64,000 nt of DNA from Candidatus Gastranaerophilales bacterium (GCA_947587615.1 CANPYC010000004.1:22240-86239); one strand, 5' to 3'. Shown: positions 9,828-18,608, counted from the stretch's first letter. Notes: generated by a model not told the origin, from the sequence alone. Made by a program: numbers and translations.

Positions 9828-11097
9828 TACCGAGTCAATTAATAAAATAGGAAGAATTATTGAAATAATAGGTTTAACCATAGTTGCAGACGGACCTAAT
9901 TCTTCCATAGGCGATTTATGCTATGTTATTTTAGATAATTCCGATGTAATTTCTTGCGAAGTTGTGGGTTTTAGAAAAGATTGCATTCTTTTAATGCCCC
10001 TGGGTTCAATTGAAGGCTTATGTGCAGGTGCAAGAGTTATAAACAGCGGAACAAATATGAAAGTTAAAGTAACTCCCGCCCTTTTGGGCAGAGTCTTAGA
10101 CGGCTTAGGTAACCCTATTGATAACAAAGGCGATATAATTGCGGATGAATACTATCCGACAAACGCTAAAATTATTAATCCGCTGGATAGAAAACCCATC
10201 GATGAACCCTTGTGTCTTGGTGTTCGAGCAATTGACGGATTAAATACAATAGGTAAAGGGCAAAGGGTTGGAATATTTGCGGGTTCAGGCGTTGGAAAAT
10301 CAACAACACTGGCAATGATTGCTAAAAATACAACGGCTGATATTAACGTTATAGCGCTGATTGGTGAGCGTGGAAGAGAAGTCAGGGAGTTCATTGAAAA
10401 TACCATGGGTATTGAGGGAATGAAGCGCTCAATTGTAGTTTGTGCAACATCCGAGCAACCCGCCCTTGTTAAAATTAAAGCTTCTTTTGTAGCTTGCGCA
10501 ATTGCCGAGTACTTTAGAGATAAAGGAAAAGATGTTTTATTTATGCTTGATAGCGTTACTCGTATTGCCTTAGCTCAAAGAGAAATAGGACTTGCAGTAG
10601 GTGAACCCCCTGCAACAAGAGGCTATACACCATCTGTTTTTGCACTGTTACCAAAATTTTTAGAAAGAGCGGGAGCCAATAAATTTGGTACAATTACGGG
10701 GCTTTATACTGTTTTGGTTGAAGGGGATGATATGAATGAACCGATTGCTGACGCTGCAAGAAGTATTTTAGATGGTCATATTGTATTATCTCGTGCTTTG
10801 GCTCATAAAAATCATTATCCCGCAATTGATGTTTTAGCCAGTATTTCTCGTGTTATGACAAATATTGTTGATGATGAACATAAAAAAGCAGCGGGAAAAA
10901 TCAGAAATCTGCTTGCAACTTATGCTAAAAATGAAGATTTAATAAATATCGGAGCTTATGCAAAAGGGTCTGATGCTACTGTTGATAAAGCAATTATGAT
11001 GAATGATAAAATTAATAACTATTTAATTCAATCAACAGAAGATAGAGCCGATTTTGACGTTACAAAAAACGAGTTGATTAATTTTGCAAAGATATAA
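9793..11097 (+). CDS. fliI: Flagellum-specific ATPase FliI
   Basis: 434 residues. It is the F1-beta-like ATPase that unfolds and delivers flagellar export substrates. The Walker A motif GIFAGSGVGKST lies at about residues 159-170, followed by the block ALIGERGREVREFIE. The Walker B region VLFMLDSVTRIA and the motif GEPPATRGYTPSVFALLPK are diagnostic of FliI/YscN ATPases. It is the last gene of the fliFGHI operon. The next gene is convergent, only 2 bp away. No fliJ follows. Confidence 0.97.
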   Translation: MKLKELNKIINDTESINKIGRIIEIIGLTIVADGPNSSIGDLCYVILDNSDVISCEVVGFRKDCILLMPLGSIEGLCAGARVINSGTNMKVKVTPALLGRVLDGLGNPIDNKGDIIADEYYPTNAKIINPLDRKPIDEPLCLGVRAIDGLNTIGKGQRVGIFAGSGVGKSTTLAMIAKNTTADINVIALIGERGREVREFIENTMGIEGMKRSIVVCATSEQPALVKIKASFVACAIAEYFRDKGKDVLFMLDSVTRIALAQREIGLAVGEPPATRGYTPSVFALLPKFLERAGANKFGTITGLYTVLVEGDDMNEPIADAARSILDGHIVLSRALAHKNHYPAIDVLASISRVMTNIVDDEHKKAAGKIRNLLATYAKNEDLINIGAYAKGSDATVDKAIMMNDKINNYLIQSTEDRADFDVTKNELINFAKI

Positions 11098-11099
11098 AA

Positions 11100-12635
11100 T
11101 TATTCAATAATAAAAAAATCTTCAATTTTGCATTCTTTAGGCTCAATATGCCATTTGATTTTCTCGGCTTTACTGCAATATTTACACATTAGCGTCGGTT
11201 TGGATAAGAAGTTTAATATCTTTTTAGCATTGATACTTTTATTGTAAATATTAATGCTTGATTTTTTGCAAGGCAACTTCAAATTAAAATATTTATTTGC
11301 GGCTTCTGCCGTGGTGGGATAGTAACAATTTGAAAACCTGTCATCAACTAATGTATGACAAATTCTTGAATTACAATTGTTAAACATTTCCCAAGGATTA
11401 GAATTACCTTTTATATTATAGCGTTTGTTAAAACTTTCAATGTTATATTCCTGATACTTTACTCTTAGCCCCTGTTGGAGTAATTTTTCCGCTTCTTCTT
11501 TAACAAATTTATCAATTTTAGGGTATCTGCTGATAAGAAAATAAACCCTTGCTTCTTTAATTGTATTAATTAATTCTTTATCAATTTTAGGAAGAAGAAT
11601 ACCGTTAGATATTAAATCCATTTGAGAATAAGGAAATTCTTGTCTTGCATATTTTATAATTTTTATTAAATCTTTGTTTAATAAAGGTTCGCCTCCAAGA
11701 AGGGAAATATAGCGAATTTCTTTAAACAAACTTTTCATTCTGTCTAAATCTTGTTTAAATTTTTCAAAGCTTAAAAATTGTTCTTGTTTGAATAAAGGTG
11801 CAAAATGTGAACAGCATGAACAATTAAGGTTGCAATGTCTTGCTAATAAAAATTTTAGCATGGGTAATTCTCTAAAGTCTTTATAGAGCTTTATTGTTTT
11901 AGATAATACTTTGTTGTTGTAATATAACAAGTCGCTTGCAAAAGCCGTATAAGAAATAATATAAATATTTTTTGATTTATCAAACCCTATTTGTTCAAGT
12001 TCTCTTATAATTTTATAAACATCCAAGGAAACCCCGTATAAATTAATTAAAACGGAGTTGATTTTTTTATTCTCATACAATTCTTTAATTTCAGAAAGAT
12101 TATAACCCGGTATTTTTGTTTCTTTTTTTAAATTGCAATTTGTAATATAGCATTTTGCTTCAAAGTTGTTAAATCTGTATTTTAATACACTTGAAATTTC
12201 ATCTGCGTAAATATCTTTACAGTATAGTGCACATGTTGTTTTGGTTTTTTTAAAATTAATTTTGCAATAATTCTTTTTATCAAAGTCTAAAAGCGATAAA
12301 ACTTTGCAGGAAGGGTTTTTTATAATATCTTTTAAATAATCGATTAATACATAAGATTTTAGTGTACTTATCAGAATACAATCAGGCTTTATTTCAGAAA
12401 TTTTAGAACTCGGAACAATATTATATCCCATTTCTTTTTTATTAAAATCTTCATCGTTATATTTTTTATCACATATACCGATAATATTTAAATCAGATAA
12501 ATCATAATTTTTGCAAATTGTTTGAAACAGTTTTCCTGTCCCGTATATTATAACGGTTTTATTCTTTAGAGCTTTAGAAGCCGTTTTTAGTATCTTACAA
12601 AAATTTATTTCTTTTAAATAAGCTTCCGTATTCAT
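11100..12635 (-). CDS. Radical SAM protein with N-terminal Rossmann domain
   Basis: 511 residues. The N-terminal ~110 residues form a nucleotide-sugar-enzyme-like Rossmann unit (KTVIIYGTGKLFQTICKNYD). From about residue 262 a radical SAM core begins with the CX3CX2C iron-sulfur motif in RHCNLNCSCCSH, followed by SLLGGEPLLNKDL. Near the C-terminus are extra cysteines (MCKYCSKA) that may hold an auxiliary cluster. Such proteins are found in surface polysaccharide and peptide-modification loci. A good ribosome site (AAGGAATG) precedes ATG 12635. It follows the HAD gene by 14 bp in the same operon. The substrate is unknown. Confidence 0.8.
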   Translation of the reverse strand: MNTEAYLKEINFCKILKTASKALKNKTVIIYGTGKLFQTICKNYDLSDLNIIGICDKKYNDEDFNKKEMGYNIVPSSKISEIKPDCILISTLKSYVLIDYLKDIIKNPSCKVLSLLDFDKKNYCKINFKKTKTTCALYCKDIYADEISSVLKYRFNNFEAKCYITNCNLKKETKIPGYNLSEIKELYENKKINSVLINLYGVSLDVYKIIRELEQIGFDKSKNIYIISYTAFASDLLYYNNKVLSKTIKLYKDFRELPMLKFLLARHCNLNCSCCSHFAPLFKQEQFLSFEKFKQDLDRMKSLFKEIRYISLLGGEPLLNKDLIKIIKYARQEFPYSQMDLISNGILLPKIDKELINTIKEARVYFLISRYPKIDKFVKEEAEKLLQQGLRVKYQEYNIESFNKRYNIKGNSNPWEMFNNCNSRICHTLVDDRFSNCYYPTTAEAANKYFNLKLPCKKSSINIYNKSINAKKILNFLSKPTLMCKYCSKAEKIKWHIEPKECKIEDFFIIE

Positions 12636-12649
12636 TTACATTCCTTTTG

Positions 12650-14731
12650 TTATAGAATAATTTGCTCAATATATTTTTTAATACAATAAAAAGTCTTTTT
12701 GATTGTGGGTTCTTTAAAGTTTGGAAATGTTTTAAAAAATTTTGCCGCAAGTTTAACTAATAAATTGGAATTATTTATCCTTGAGCTGAATTGCCCTTCT
12801 GATGTATAGATAATATTTTTAAACTCGGTATTAATAATATCTGTCAAGCTTAAACTTGTTTTAATTATGTTTCTTTTATCTCCTTTAACGCCGATTCCTG
12901 AAAGACAGATACTGTTTAAAAAGCTTGAAATTTTTTTAGAAGGGCAATTGCTTAGCGTGTAAATATATTGTTGTGCAATATTACCAATGTCTTTAAATTC
13001 ATTAATTTTAACTGCATTATGATAAAGCAGTGATGAAAATTTTATTGCATTTTCATAGTCTTTAAAGTCTTCTATAATTTCATTATTTTCTAATATTGGT
13101 ATAACTTTATTGCCTTCTTCCTTATAGCCGATTGTTTGACCATGCGGCGCACGGCAAAAACACTCAATTATGCTGTCTGTTTTTTTCTTGAGAAATACAA
13201 GAGGAGTGTAGTATTCTTTGTTGATGTTTGCATAAGAACAAATATTGAAATTTTTTGTTTTTAAATTTGTTTGTCTGAATATTTCTCTTGCAACCTGACA
13301 ACAACTGTAACCGCTTGCGGTTAAGTCAACAAGAGCAAATTTATCATCCGATAAGTCCAGTTCTTGAAACAGATATTTTTTTGTTAATTCATTTTTATTC
13401 TTATTTTTTTCTTTGATAAAGTTTAAAAACTCATCATCCTTTATCAGATAATTATAAACATTTTTTAGAAGAGTTGCGTCGAGTTTTTTATTTTTGTTTT
13501 TTAATCTTTCGGGTAAGAATCGGATTAATTCTGAAAAACTGATTTCTAAATCATCAGCCAAAACAGCAATGTTTTTCCCTTTTGAATATTTTTTTACGGG
13601 TCGCACCAAGTCCTCTTTTTGAGAAATCAAAGGTATACCCCAGGCACGTCTTGAACCGTATATATAGTGTGTATTTAAGGGAAGGTTGTCCTCTTTAATT
13701 ATAATGTCTGCTATGGTTTTTAATATATATCCGTCCCTTGCTATGAAATATAGCCTGTTTATATTTTGTTCAATTGAACTATCTAAAATCCATTTAACAT
13801 AAGGATAGAGAACTATTACCGCAAAAGCCGCAAACTCCGCTTTATTATTATCTTCTAAAAACATCCGTGTATTTTTTGACAATCCGAGCGCAAGCTCTTC
13901 ACTTGCATTTTGATTAAATTCAAGGTTGTAGAAGCTTTGTTCAAATTCCGTTAAATTTTTTTGTTTGAAGTGTATTGTTTGCATTTTTAATGCTTTAGGA
14001 ATTTGAATATCTGATTTTTCATTATCTCCAATATGACACCATTTTGAATAATCAAGTTTTTCTTTTTTTCTAACGATTGAAAAAAGTTTAGCATTTGATT
14101 TTTTTCTTCCGTATTTTGATGAAACATAAATTGGTATATCTTTAAAAATATCATCATGTTTTAAGAGAATATTTTTGATATTTTCTTGTGATAAATACAT
14201 ATCTGAAATTAGCAATATTTTTTTATTTTTCTCAAGTAAATATTTAATTAAATCTATATTTTCTTTAATTGCAGTGGAATTTTTATATTCAAATTCAAGT
14301 TCAAGATTTATCAGACTGTTAATTTGTTCATCTGACAGAGAATAGCTTTTTTTAATTACGTTGTAAATATCATCTAAATTAAATTCTTCTTTAATTTCAT
14401 CAGCGCTAATGCTGATTTTATATGAATCAGCATATCTTGTATAGTTGAGAAATTCGGGAGTACCTGTTCGGATGTTGTAAAAATTGTATCTGATAACATC
14501 AGGTAAAGAAGAATACTTATTATTTGTAATTAATTCATTCTGAATAAGAGCAAATATTCCATAAGGAGAATATGTTGTTCTTGTGATTATGGTATCAAAA
14601 ATGTCAAAAGAAAAATATTCGCACCCTTGCTGCACTAAATTATCAATTTTTTCAAAATTTGCCTTTTGCCTTAGGGTTTTATATTTTGGCTGTTGTTTTG
14701 AATTATTTTTGTTTTGCAGACTTAAGGTCAT
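12650..14731 (-). CDS. HAD-superfamily hydrolase-like protein of a polysaccharide/surface locus
   Basis: 693 residues. HAD motif I is seen in FDIFDTIITR (about residues 42-51), motif II in ILLISDMYLS, a Lys in YGRKKSNAKL, and motif IV in WCHIGDNEKSDI. This resembles the large HAD proteins of COG5610 found beside glycosyltransferases. The C-terminal ~400 residues contain RLYFIARDGYILKTIADII, typical of the same family. A GGAG ribosome site precedes the ATG. The start overlaps the upstream gene by 29 bp. A role in making or modifying a surface or flagellar glycan is inferred only. Confidence 0.75.
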   Translation of the reverse strand: MTLSLQNKNNSKQQPKYKTLRQKANFEKIDNLVQQGCEYFSFDIFDTIITRTTYSPYGIFALIQNELITNNKYSSLPDVIRYNFYNIRTGTPEFLNYTRYADSYKISISADEIKEEFNLDDIYNVIKKSYSLSDEQINSLINLELEFEYKNSTAIKENIDLIKYLLEKNKKILLISDMYLSQENIKNILLKHDDIFKDIPIYVSSKYGRKKSNAKLFSIVRKKEKLDYSKWCHIGDNEKSDIQIPKALKMQTIHFKQKNLTEFEQSFYNLEFNQNASEELALGLSKNTRMFLEDNNKAEFAAFAVIVLYPYVKWILDSSIEQNINRLYFIARDGYILKTIADIIIKEDNLPLNTHYIYGSRRAWGIPLISQKEDLVRPVKKYSKGKNIAVLADDLEISFSELIRFLPERLKNKNKKLDATLLKNVYNYLIKDDEFLNFIKEKNKNKNELTKKYLFQELDLSDDKFALVDLTASGYSCCQVAREIFRQTNLKTKNFNICSYANINKEYYTPLVFLKKKTDSIIECFCRAPHGQTIGYKEEGNKVIPILENNEIIEDFKDYENAIKFSSLLYHNAVKINEFKDIGNIAQQYIYTLSNCPSKKISSFLNSICLSGIGVKGDKRNIIKTSLSLTDIINTEFKNIIYTSEGQFSSRINNSNLLVKLAAKFFKTFPNFKEPTIKKTFYCIKKYIEQIIL

Positions 14732-15119
14732 GTTCGCTCCATATTTCTTTTAAAAGTTTAAACAAGGGTTTTTGAACCAAGGGAAAAATTTTTATCTTTT
14801 TGGGTAAAATATCTTCTAAGCTTTTTACTACATTCAAATAATTTAAAGTTGCAACAAAAACATAATCAGGATTGAGTTGTTCAATTTGATACATTGGAAT
14901 TTTTTTGTAGTTTAAAAATTTATCGTTAATATCATCATTTGTAAATTTTGCGTCAGAGATTGCAATTATATTAAATTTTGATAAGTCATATTTTTCATTG
15001 ATTGTTTGAAAGAGCTGTCCTGCGCCATATATTATAATCTTTTTATTTTTTAACTTTTTAGACAATTTTTGATATTGCTTGTCAAAATTTGAAGTTTTGA
15101 GATGAAATTCTAAATCCAT
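14703..15119 (-). CDS. Stand-alone Rossmann domain related to the radical SAM protein's N-terminus
   Basis: About 138 residues from ATG 15119. An upstream TTG at 15155 would add 12 residues without a better ribosome site. The core KKIIIYGAGQLFQTINEKYD and the following SKFNIIAISDAKFTNDDIN align closely with the N-terminal domain of the radical SAM protein two genes downstream. One is therefore probably a duplicate of the other. The fold is like the CoA/NAD-binding N-domains of PglD-type sugar enzymes, but no catalytic domain follows. It is the first gene of the three-gene minus-strand operon. Confidence 0.65.
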   Translation of the reverse strand: MDLEFHLKTSNFDKQYQKLSKKLKNKKIIIYGAGQLFQTINEKYDLSKFNIIAISDAKFTNDDINDKFLNYKKIPMYQIEQLNPDYVFVATLNYLNVVKSLEDILPKKIKIFPLVQKPLFKLLKEIWSEHDLKSAKQK

Positions 15120-15358
15120 AATTACTCTGCTTTTGCTTTTATATGCACCAAACAACCTATACTAACATATATTTTTCTAATCTCATAATTTGTAAATATT
15201 ATTGCATATTATTTATTAAAAAAATTTGTATATTTTTTTTAATTTTCTTGGCGATTTTTATAGTAATTGTCTGCTTTTTAGCGTTTATAATCCTCACTAG
15301 GTTTTTTGGTGCATAATTTTCACAATATTAAGCCTGAAATTTAATTGAAATATATATA

Positions 15359-15922
15359 CTATAATATAAAATTATTATAGGAAAAATCAATCTCATCTTG
15401 ATATATTCCTATATATCTAAGAGTTGTGGAAGGGTTTGAATGGTTTAAAATTTTCTGCAAAAGCGCAATATCTCTGAATTGTTTGTAGTGATGATAGCCA
15501 AAAGATTTTCTTAACGTATGAGTGCCTATATTTGCACTTATGTTTAATTCGTTGCAGGCATGGTTTAAAAATCTATATACAGAGCTTCTGTTTAGTCTTT
15601 TATGCTTTTTTCCGATAAATAGGGGAGAGTCGTTTGAAATTGCGTAAGAGTATTTTTCTCTTATTGGCAGGTATTCTTTGATTAAGCTTTTTAGTTTATT
15701 GTTTAGCGGGAATGTTTTTATTTTTTTTGTTTTCTTTTCTCTGATTTTGACATAATCTTTGTTTTTGACGTCTTCGACGTTTAGCGCCAGTATGTCGGAT
15801 ATTCTTAATCCTGTGTTAATTCCGAATATGAATATTAATCTGTTTCTTATGCTTGTTTTTTTGAAGTATGATTCAAGTTTTCTGATGTCTTTTATGTCTT
15901 TAATGGGTTCAACTAAATTCAT
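15359..15922 (-). CDS. Minimal tyrosine recombinase (integrase catalytic domain)
   Basis: 187 residues, about half the size of XerC/D or phage integrases because the N-terminal DNA-binding domain is absent. Catalytic residues are visible: Arg in NTGLRISD, a Lys-rich beta-hairpin (REKKTKKIKTFPL), HTLRKSFGYH (His and second Arg), the next His in LNHSNPSTT, and the nucleophile Tyr in LRYIGIYQDE. AAGGAG lies 7 nt before ATG 15922. It resembles the recombinase at 55.8 kb over its full length. Both sit at the edge of accessory DNA. It may mobilise the effector region that follows, or may be a solo recombinase. Confidence 0.85.
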   Translation of the reverse strand: MNLVEPIKDIKDIRKLESYFKKTSIRNRLIFIFGINTGLRISDILALNVEDVKNKDYVKIREKKTKKIKTFPLNNKLKSLIKEYLPIREKYSYAISNDSPLFIGKKHKRLNRSSVYRFLNHACNELNISANIGTHTLRKSFGYHHYKQFRDIALLQKILNHSNPSTTLRYIGIYQDEIDFSYNNFIL

Positions 15923-16031
15923 TGCTTTCTCCTTTTTATTTAATAAAAGAGAAAGTAATGATAAAATTATTGGTGATAAAGGGAAAGATTAAGCAGTATT
16001 TGATATATTTTATTAAGTCTTAAGTAGTGTT

Positions 16032-16051
16032 GTTGGGGTAGAAACCCCAAC
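16032..16051. repeat. GC-rich hairpin between recombinase gene and effector locus
   Basis: GTTGGGG-TAGAAA-CCCCAAC forms a 7-bp stem with a 6-nt loop in otherwise A/T-rich DNA. It has no T run, so a terminator role is doubtful. It marks the left side of the accessory region. Confidence 0.4.
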
Positions 16052-16156
16052 CTACGACTATACTCTTTAATTAATAAATGATATTTAGTTTCATGAATAT
16101 ATTAAAAGATTAACAGGTTTTTTGTTTTCTCCGGTAGATATATGAAAATATTTTAA

Positions 16157-16193
16157 TTTCACCCCATGCCTAAAATATGCTATAATAAAACCC
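16157..16193 (+). promoter_or_regulatory. Sigma-70 promoter giving a nearly leaderless mRNA
   Basis: TTTCAC (16157-16162), an 18-bp spacer and a perfect TATAAT (16181-16186) end only 7 bp before the ATG at 16194. Transcription would therefore start at or next to the start codon, and no Shine-Dalgarno is possible. The same block (spacer CCCATGCCTAAAATATGC, with small changes) precedes the genes at 18609 and 19288. Confidence 0.75.
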
Positions 16194-16703
16194 ATGAAAA
16201 CCACCTTTTTAAAAACTACTTTTTTAAAAATATTCTTTTTAATCTCAATCCTATCCTTTAGCTTTTGCCTTGCTAAAGAAACTTATACAACCCAAGAAGA
16301 ACTTAAAAAAATAGATAACGATACACAAAAATGTATCGATAAAAACTATAAAACAGATTATGACATGATGCAATGTTCTCTCAAAGGTATAGAAAAATAT
16401 AATAAAGAAATAGATAGAACAATATCTGCCGCAAAAGACATGCTATCTAAAACCCAATATGAACAATTCTTAAAAACTCAAAAAGCTTGGGAAAACTTTA
16501 TGAAAGAAGAGGACAATCTTTTAAAACAAACGTATGAAAAAGACTGTCCTCCATATTTGCCATGTTTAACTGCAACGGGCGATAAATATTTTTACACCAA
16601 AGAAAGAGCCGAAGATTTAAGCGGATTTTTAGGCGTATGGAAGTTGTTTAAAGAAAAAGGTGTTTTAGATGATGAATTAAACTTTGTTCCGTTTAATAAT
16701 TAG
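16194..16703 (+). CDS. LprI-like (DUF1311) secreted protein, copy 1; putative lysozyme-inhibitor immunity protein
   Basis: 169 residues. A signal peptide (residues 1-27, ending FSFCLA) is followed by a DUF1311/LprI-type domain. It has paired cysteines (KCIDKNY, MQCSLKGIEKYNKEIDRT), the helix KTQYEQFLKTQKAWENF and a C-terminal Cys pair in DCPPYLPCL. A family member, LprI of mycobacteria, inhibits lysozyme. Here it would act in the periplasm. From about 16222 to the stop it appears identical in DNA to the copy at 19288. Its stop overlaps that of the minus-strand membrane protein. It may be orphaned immunity left after exchange of its effector partner. Confidence 0.8.
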   Translation: MKTTFLKTTFLKIFFLISILSFSFCLAKETYTTQEELKKIDNDTQKCIDKNYKTDYDMMQCSLKGIEKYNKEIDRTISAAKDMLSKTQYEQFLKTQKAWENFMKEEDNLLKQTYEKDCPPYLPCLTATGDKYFYTKERAEDLSGFLGVWKLFKEKGVLDDELNFVPFNN

Positions 16704-17260
16704 CCTTTATTATTTATTTTATATTTCAGCTTCCCTATAACATCCTTCATAAATTCAATTGAACTATAGTATCCAATTCTTTCAAAAGGTATTGGAAATT
16801 TTTTAGCCAAAAAATTAAATAATTTAAACACAATAAAATTAAATGTGGTAAAAAATAAAAAATCTTTATGGCTGTTTGTATCAAAACAATAACACCAAGC
16901 TATATCAAGAAGAATCATTATAATAATTGCAAAGAATATATTCAGATGATTTATCTTTTTAAATAAACCACAGATTTTTGCAGATAAATATGAACATAAA
17001 GGAAAAGCTAAAAAAGCATAAATTCCAGCAGCTTCAAACGGGTTCATATCTTTTGTCATATAGTCAAATATTTTATCAACCATCGGAACATATAAAGGAG
17101 CGTTCATTATTGCAATTACAAATATCATATAAAGCATTAAATATCCTAACACCCTTGCGAGATATAAAAATATCTCTTTATAAGTATTAAAACTGCAAAA
17201 CATATCAACTAAATTATGATATATCTTCTTAAACGTAGGGAATGTTTTATCTATTTCCAT
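16700..17260 (-). CDS. Four-helix membrane protein, possible immunity partner of the effector pseudogene
   Basis: 186 residues with about four hydrophobic segments: YLARVLGYLMLYMIFVIAIM, GIYAFLAFPLCSYLSAKIC, NIFFAIIIMILLDIAWCY and FFTTFNFIVFKLFNFLA. I recognise no family. It starts inside the 3' end of the upstream effector gene (10-bp overlap), so both are translated from one message. That is a common layout for toxin followed by immunity. A membrane immunity protein would fit an effector acting at the membrane or cell wall. This role is inferred from position only. Confidence 0.6.
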   Translation of the reverse strand: MEIDKTFPTFKKIYHNLVDMFCSFNTYKEIFLYLARVLGYLMLYMIFVIAIMNAPLYVPMVDKIFDYMTKDMNPFEAAGIYAFLAFPLCSYLSAKICGLFKKINHLNIFFAIIIMILLDIAWCYCFDTNSHKDFLFFTTFNFIVFKLFNFLAKKFPIPFERIGYYSSIEFMKDVIGKLKYKINNKG

Positions 17261-18361
17261 AGTTCATTAACCTTGTCTTTTGGGATAATTATATCATGAA
17301 TAGTAAAATATGGAATTAAAGTGCCTTTTAACATTTGATTTCTTCCTGCTTGGTTTAATAGAGTTTTATTTTCTTTATTAAATTCATAGGTATCATATAC
17401 TTTTATTCTTAGATTGCCTTCTTTATCAAGATAGCCGTTTCTTATATCAACATGACCCAAGGCAAAATGTAAATTTGATTTTTTATTATCCTCATACCTT
17501 GGAAAATGCATAGATATATCTTTTCCGTTTAGAATATTTTCTTTATTCTTTTTTATTGTTTCTAAAAAATCCGGGTCTTGAGAAATTCTCATTGAAGGTT
17601 CGGAATTATTTTTAAAGAAATAGCCTTTAATGTTTTCAATATTTGTCACCTGAGCGTAATCATTATTGAATTGTCCGAATAATTTTTTTGCAAGATACTT
17701 TTTATCCGATGCTACTCTTGGGTCTTCAAAACTTTTCAATTCAATAGCGTCTTTAATATAATCAGGATTTTTCATTTCTTTATGTGCCATATCTATCATG
17801 CCTACTGTATCAGGACCAAAATCCTTCTTTGCCTTGTTATAGCCAAACGGATTATATGCCCAGCTCAAACCGGCTTCAAAAACCCCTTGCCTTGTTTTAT
17901 CAATTAATCCATAATCCTCGTGCTTGTTATTAACCGCACTTGCTCCTCCTGTAAATACTCCCTTCTATTTCCCAACTCCTTCTTCTTCAATCCTCTTTTC
18001 CAACTCCTCGGGTGTTCTAAGCAAAATATCCGCACTTGTTGCCCTATCACCCAAGATATTAAGAAGCTCATTTCTTCTTCTTTGATTTTGCCCTTTTTCT
18101 TCTTTTTGTTTTCTTGTGTTAGAGAATAATGTATTTGCTATTTCTTCTGGTGACATGTGAGAGGTTGAAGTTGTACCTCCGTTTTTGAAAGTAAATTTTC
18201 CATCCCGAACCGAATGAGCATAGTCCGTTGGACGGACACAGCGAATGAAGGTGAGGGCAAAGGTGTGTGGAGCACATGCACGGCAAGCGATGAGCTTGGC
18301 GGGCTTGTGCGTAAACCGTACCATCTTCATCTCTGGGATGTTCAGACTCATTCCAGTTCAT
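17251..18361 (-). pseudogene. Effector-like gene 1, broken by a 121-bp insertion and an internal TAG
   Basis: If the 121 bp at 18205-18325 are removed, the frame from ATG 18361 reads MNWNESEHPRDEDG directly into KFTFKNGGTTSTSHMSPEE. The total is 990 bp, or 329 residues. The N-terminal ~100 residues match effector gene 2 (HMSPEEIANTLF, NELLNILGDRATSADILL, RTPEELEKRI, KGVFTGGAS). After EEEGVGK comes a TAG codon near 17975 where gene 2 has Arg, and the frame then continues open to 17251. The C-terminal domain (HFALGHVDIRNGY, IKVYDTYEFN, LIPYFTIHDIII) is not one I recognise. A strong AAGGAGG lies 7 nt before ATG. Pieces 17965-18190 and 17251-17868 remain open. Confidence 0.7.
18200..18325. mobile_element. 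121-bp GC-rich insertion with 5-bp flanking repeat CCATC
   Basis: CCATC occurs at 18200-18204 and 18321-18325. The 121 bp from one repeat to the next are about 57% GC by hand count, against roughly 30% around. Removing them restores the effector reading frame exactly. The segment contains short palindromes (GTCCG-TTGGA-CGGAC; AGC-GATGA-GCT). I see no terminal inverted repeats and no complete gene. A miniature mobile element with a 5-bp target duplication is the simplest reading. Confidence 0.55.
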
Positions 18362-18530
18362 TTATTGTCCTCCTTGTATTCCTGTAAATCTTAATTAAAT
18401 CAATTCTTTATCTATCTAAACAATAAAAATCCTTAAAACCTTATTAAACATTTCATCCTAATTAATAACTTTATCATCTAACTTGTTTTTAATTAATTAG
18501 CAATAGTAATTTAAAATTGATTTATAATTT

Positions 18531-18601
18531 ATATTATAATATTATTTATACATTGTCAAGAAAATAATTTATTTCACCCCATGCCTAAAATATGCTATAA
18601 T
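18531..18601. promoter_or_regulatory. Divergent promoter pair for effector gene 1 and the small secreted protein
   Basis: Plus strand: TTTCAC (18572-18577), 18 bp, TATAAT (18596-18601), with ATG at 18609, so nearly leaderless. Minus strand: TTGACA (18559-18554), 17 bp, TAATAT (18536-18531), leading to effector 1 through a leader of about 160 nt that ends in a strong AAGGAGG. The same two-promoter block recurs near 19230 and the minus half near 21150. Shared control of effector and partner by position is likely. Confidence 0.7.
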
Positions 18602-18608
18602 AAAACCC

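Noticed and set aside
16032..16051. GTTGGGG hairpin as a rho-independent terminator
   Set aside because: No T run on either strand; listed only as a hairpin.
17972..17980. Reassignment of TAG as a sense codon
   Set aside because: Other well-supported genes in the window end in TAG (for example the LprI-like gene at 16703), so a simple nonsense mutation is more likely.
17965..18351. A separate 128-residue gene
   Set aside because: It is the effector 1 N-terminal module entered through the insertion and cut by TAG, better treated as part of the broken gene 17251-18361.
18119..18361. An 80-residue minus-strand frame starting MNWNESEHPRDEDG
   Set aside because: Its first 14 residues are the true effector start, but the rest is translation of the 121-bp insertion and then out-of-frame effector sequence. 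It is a product of the insertion.
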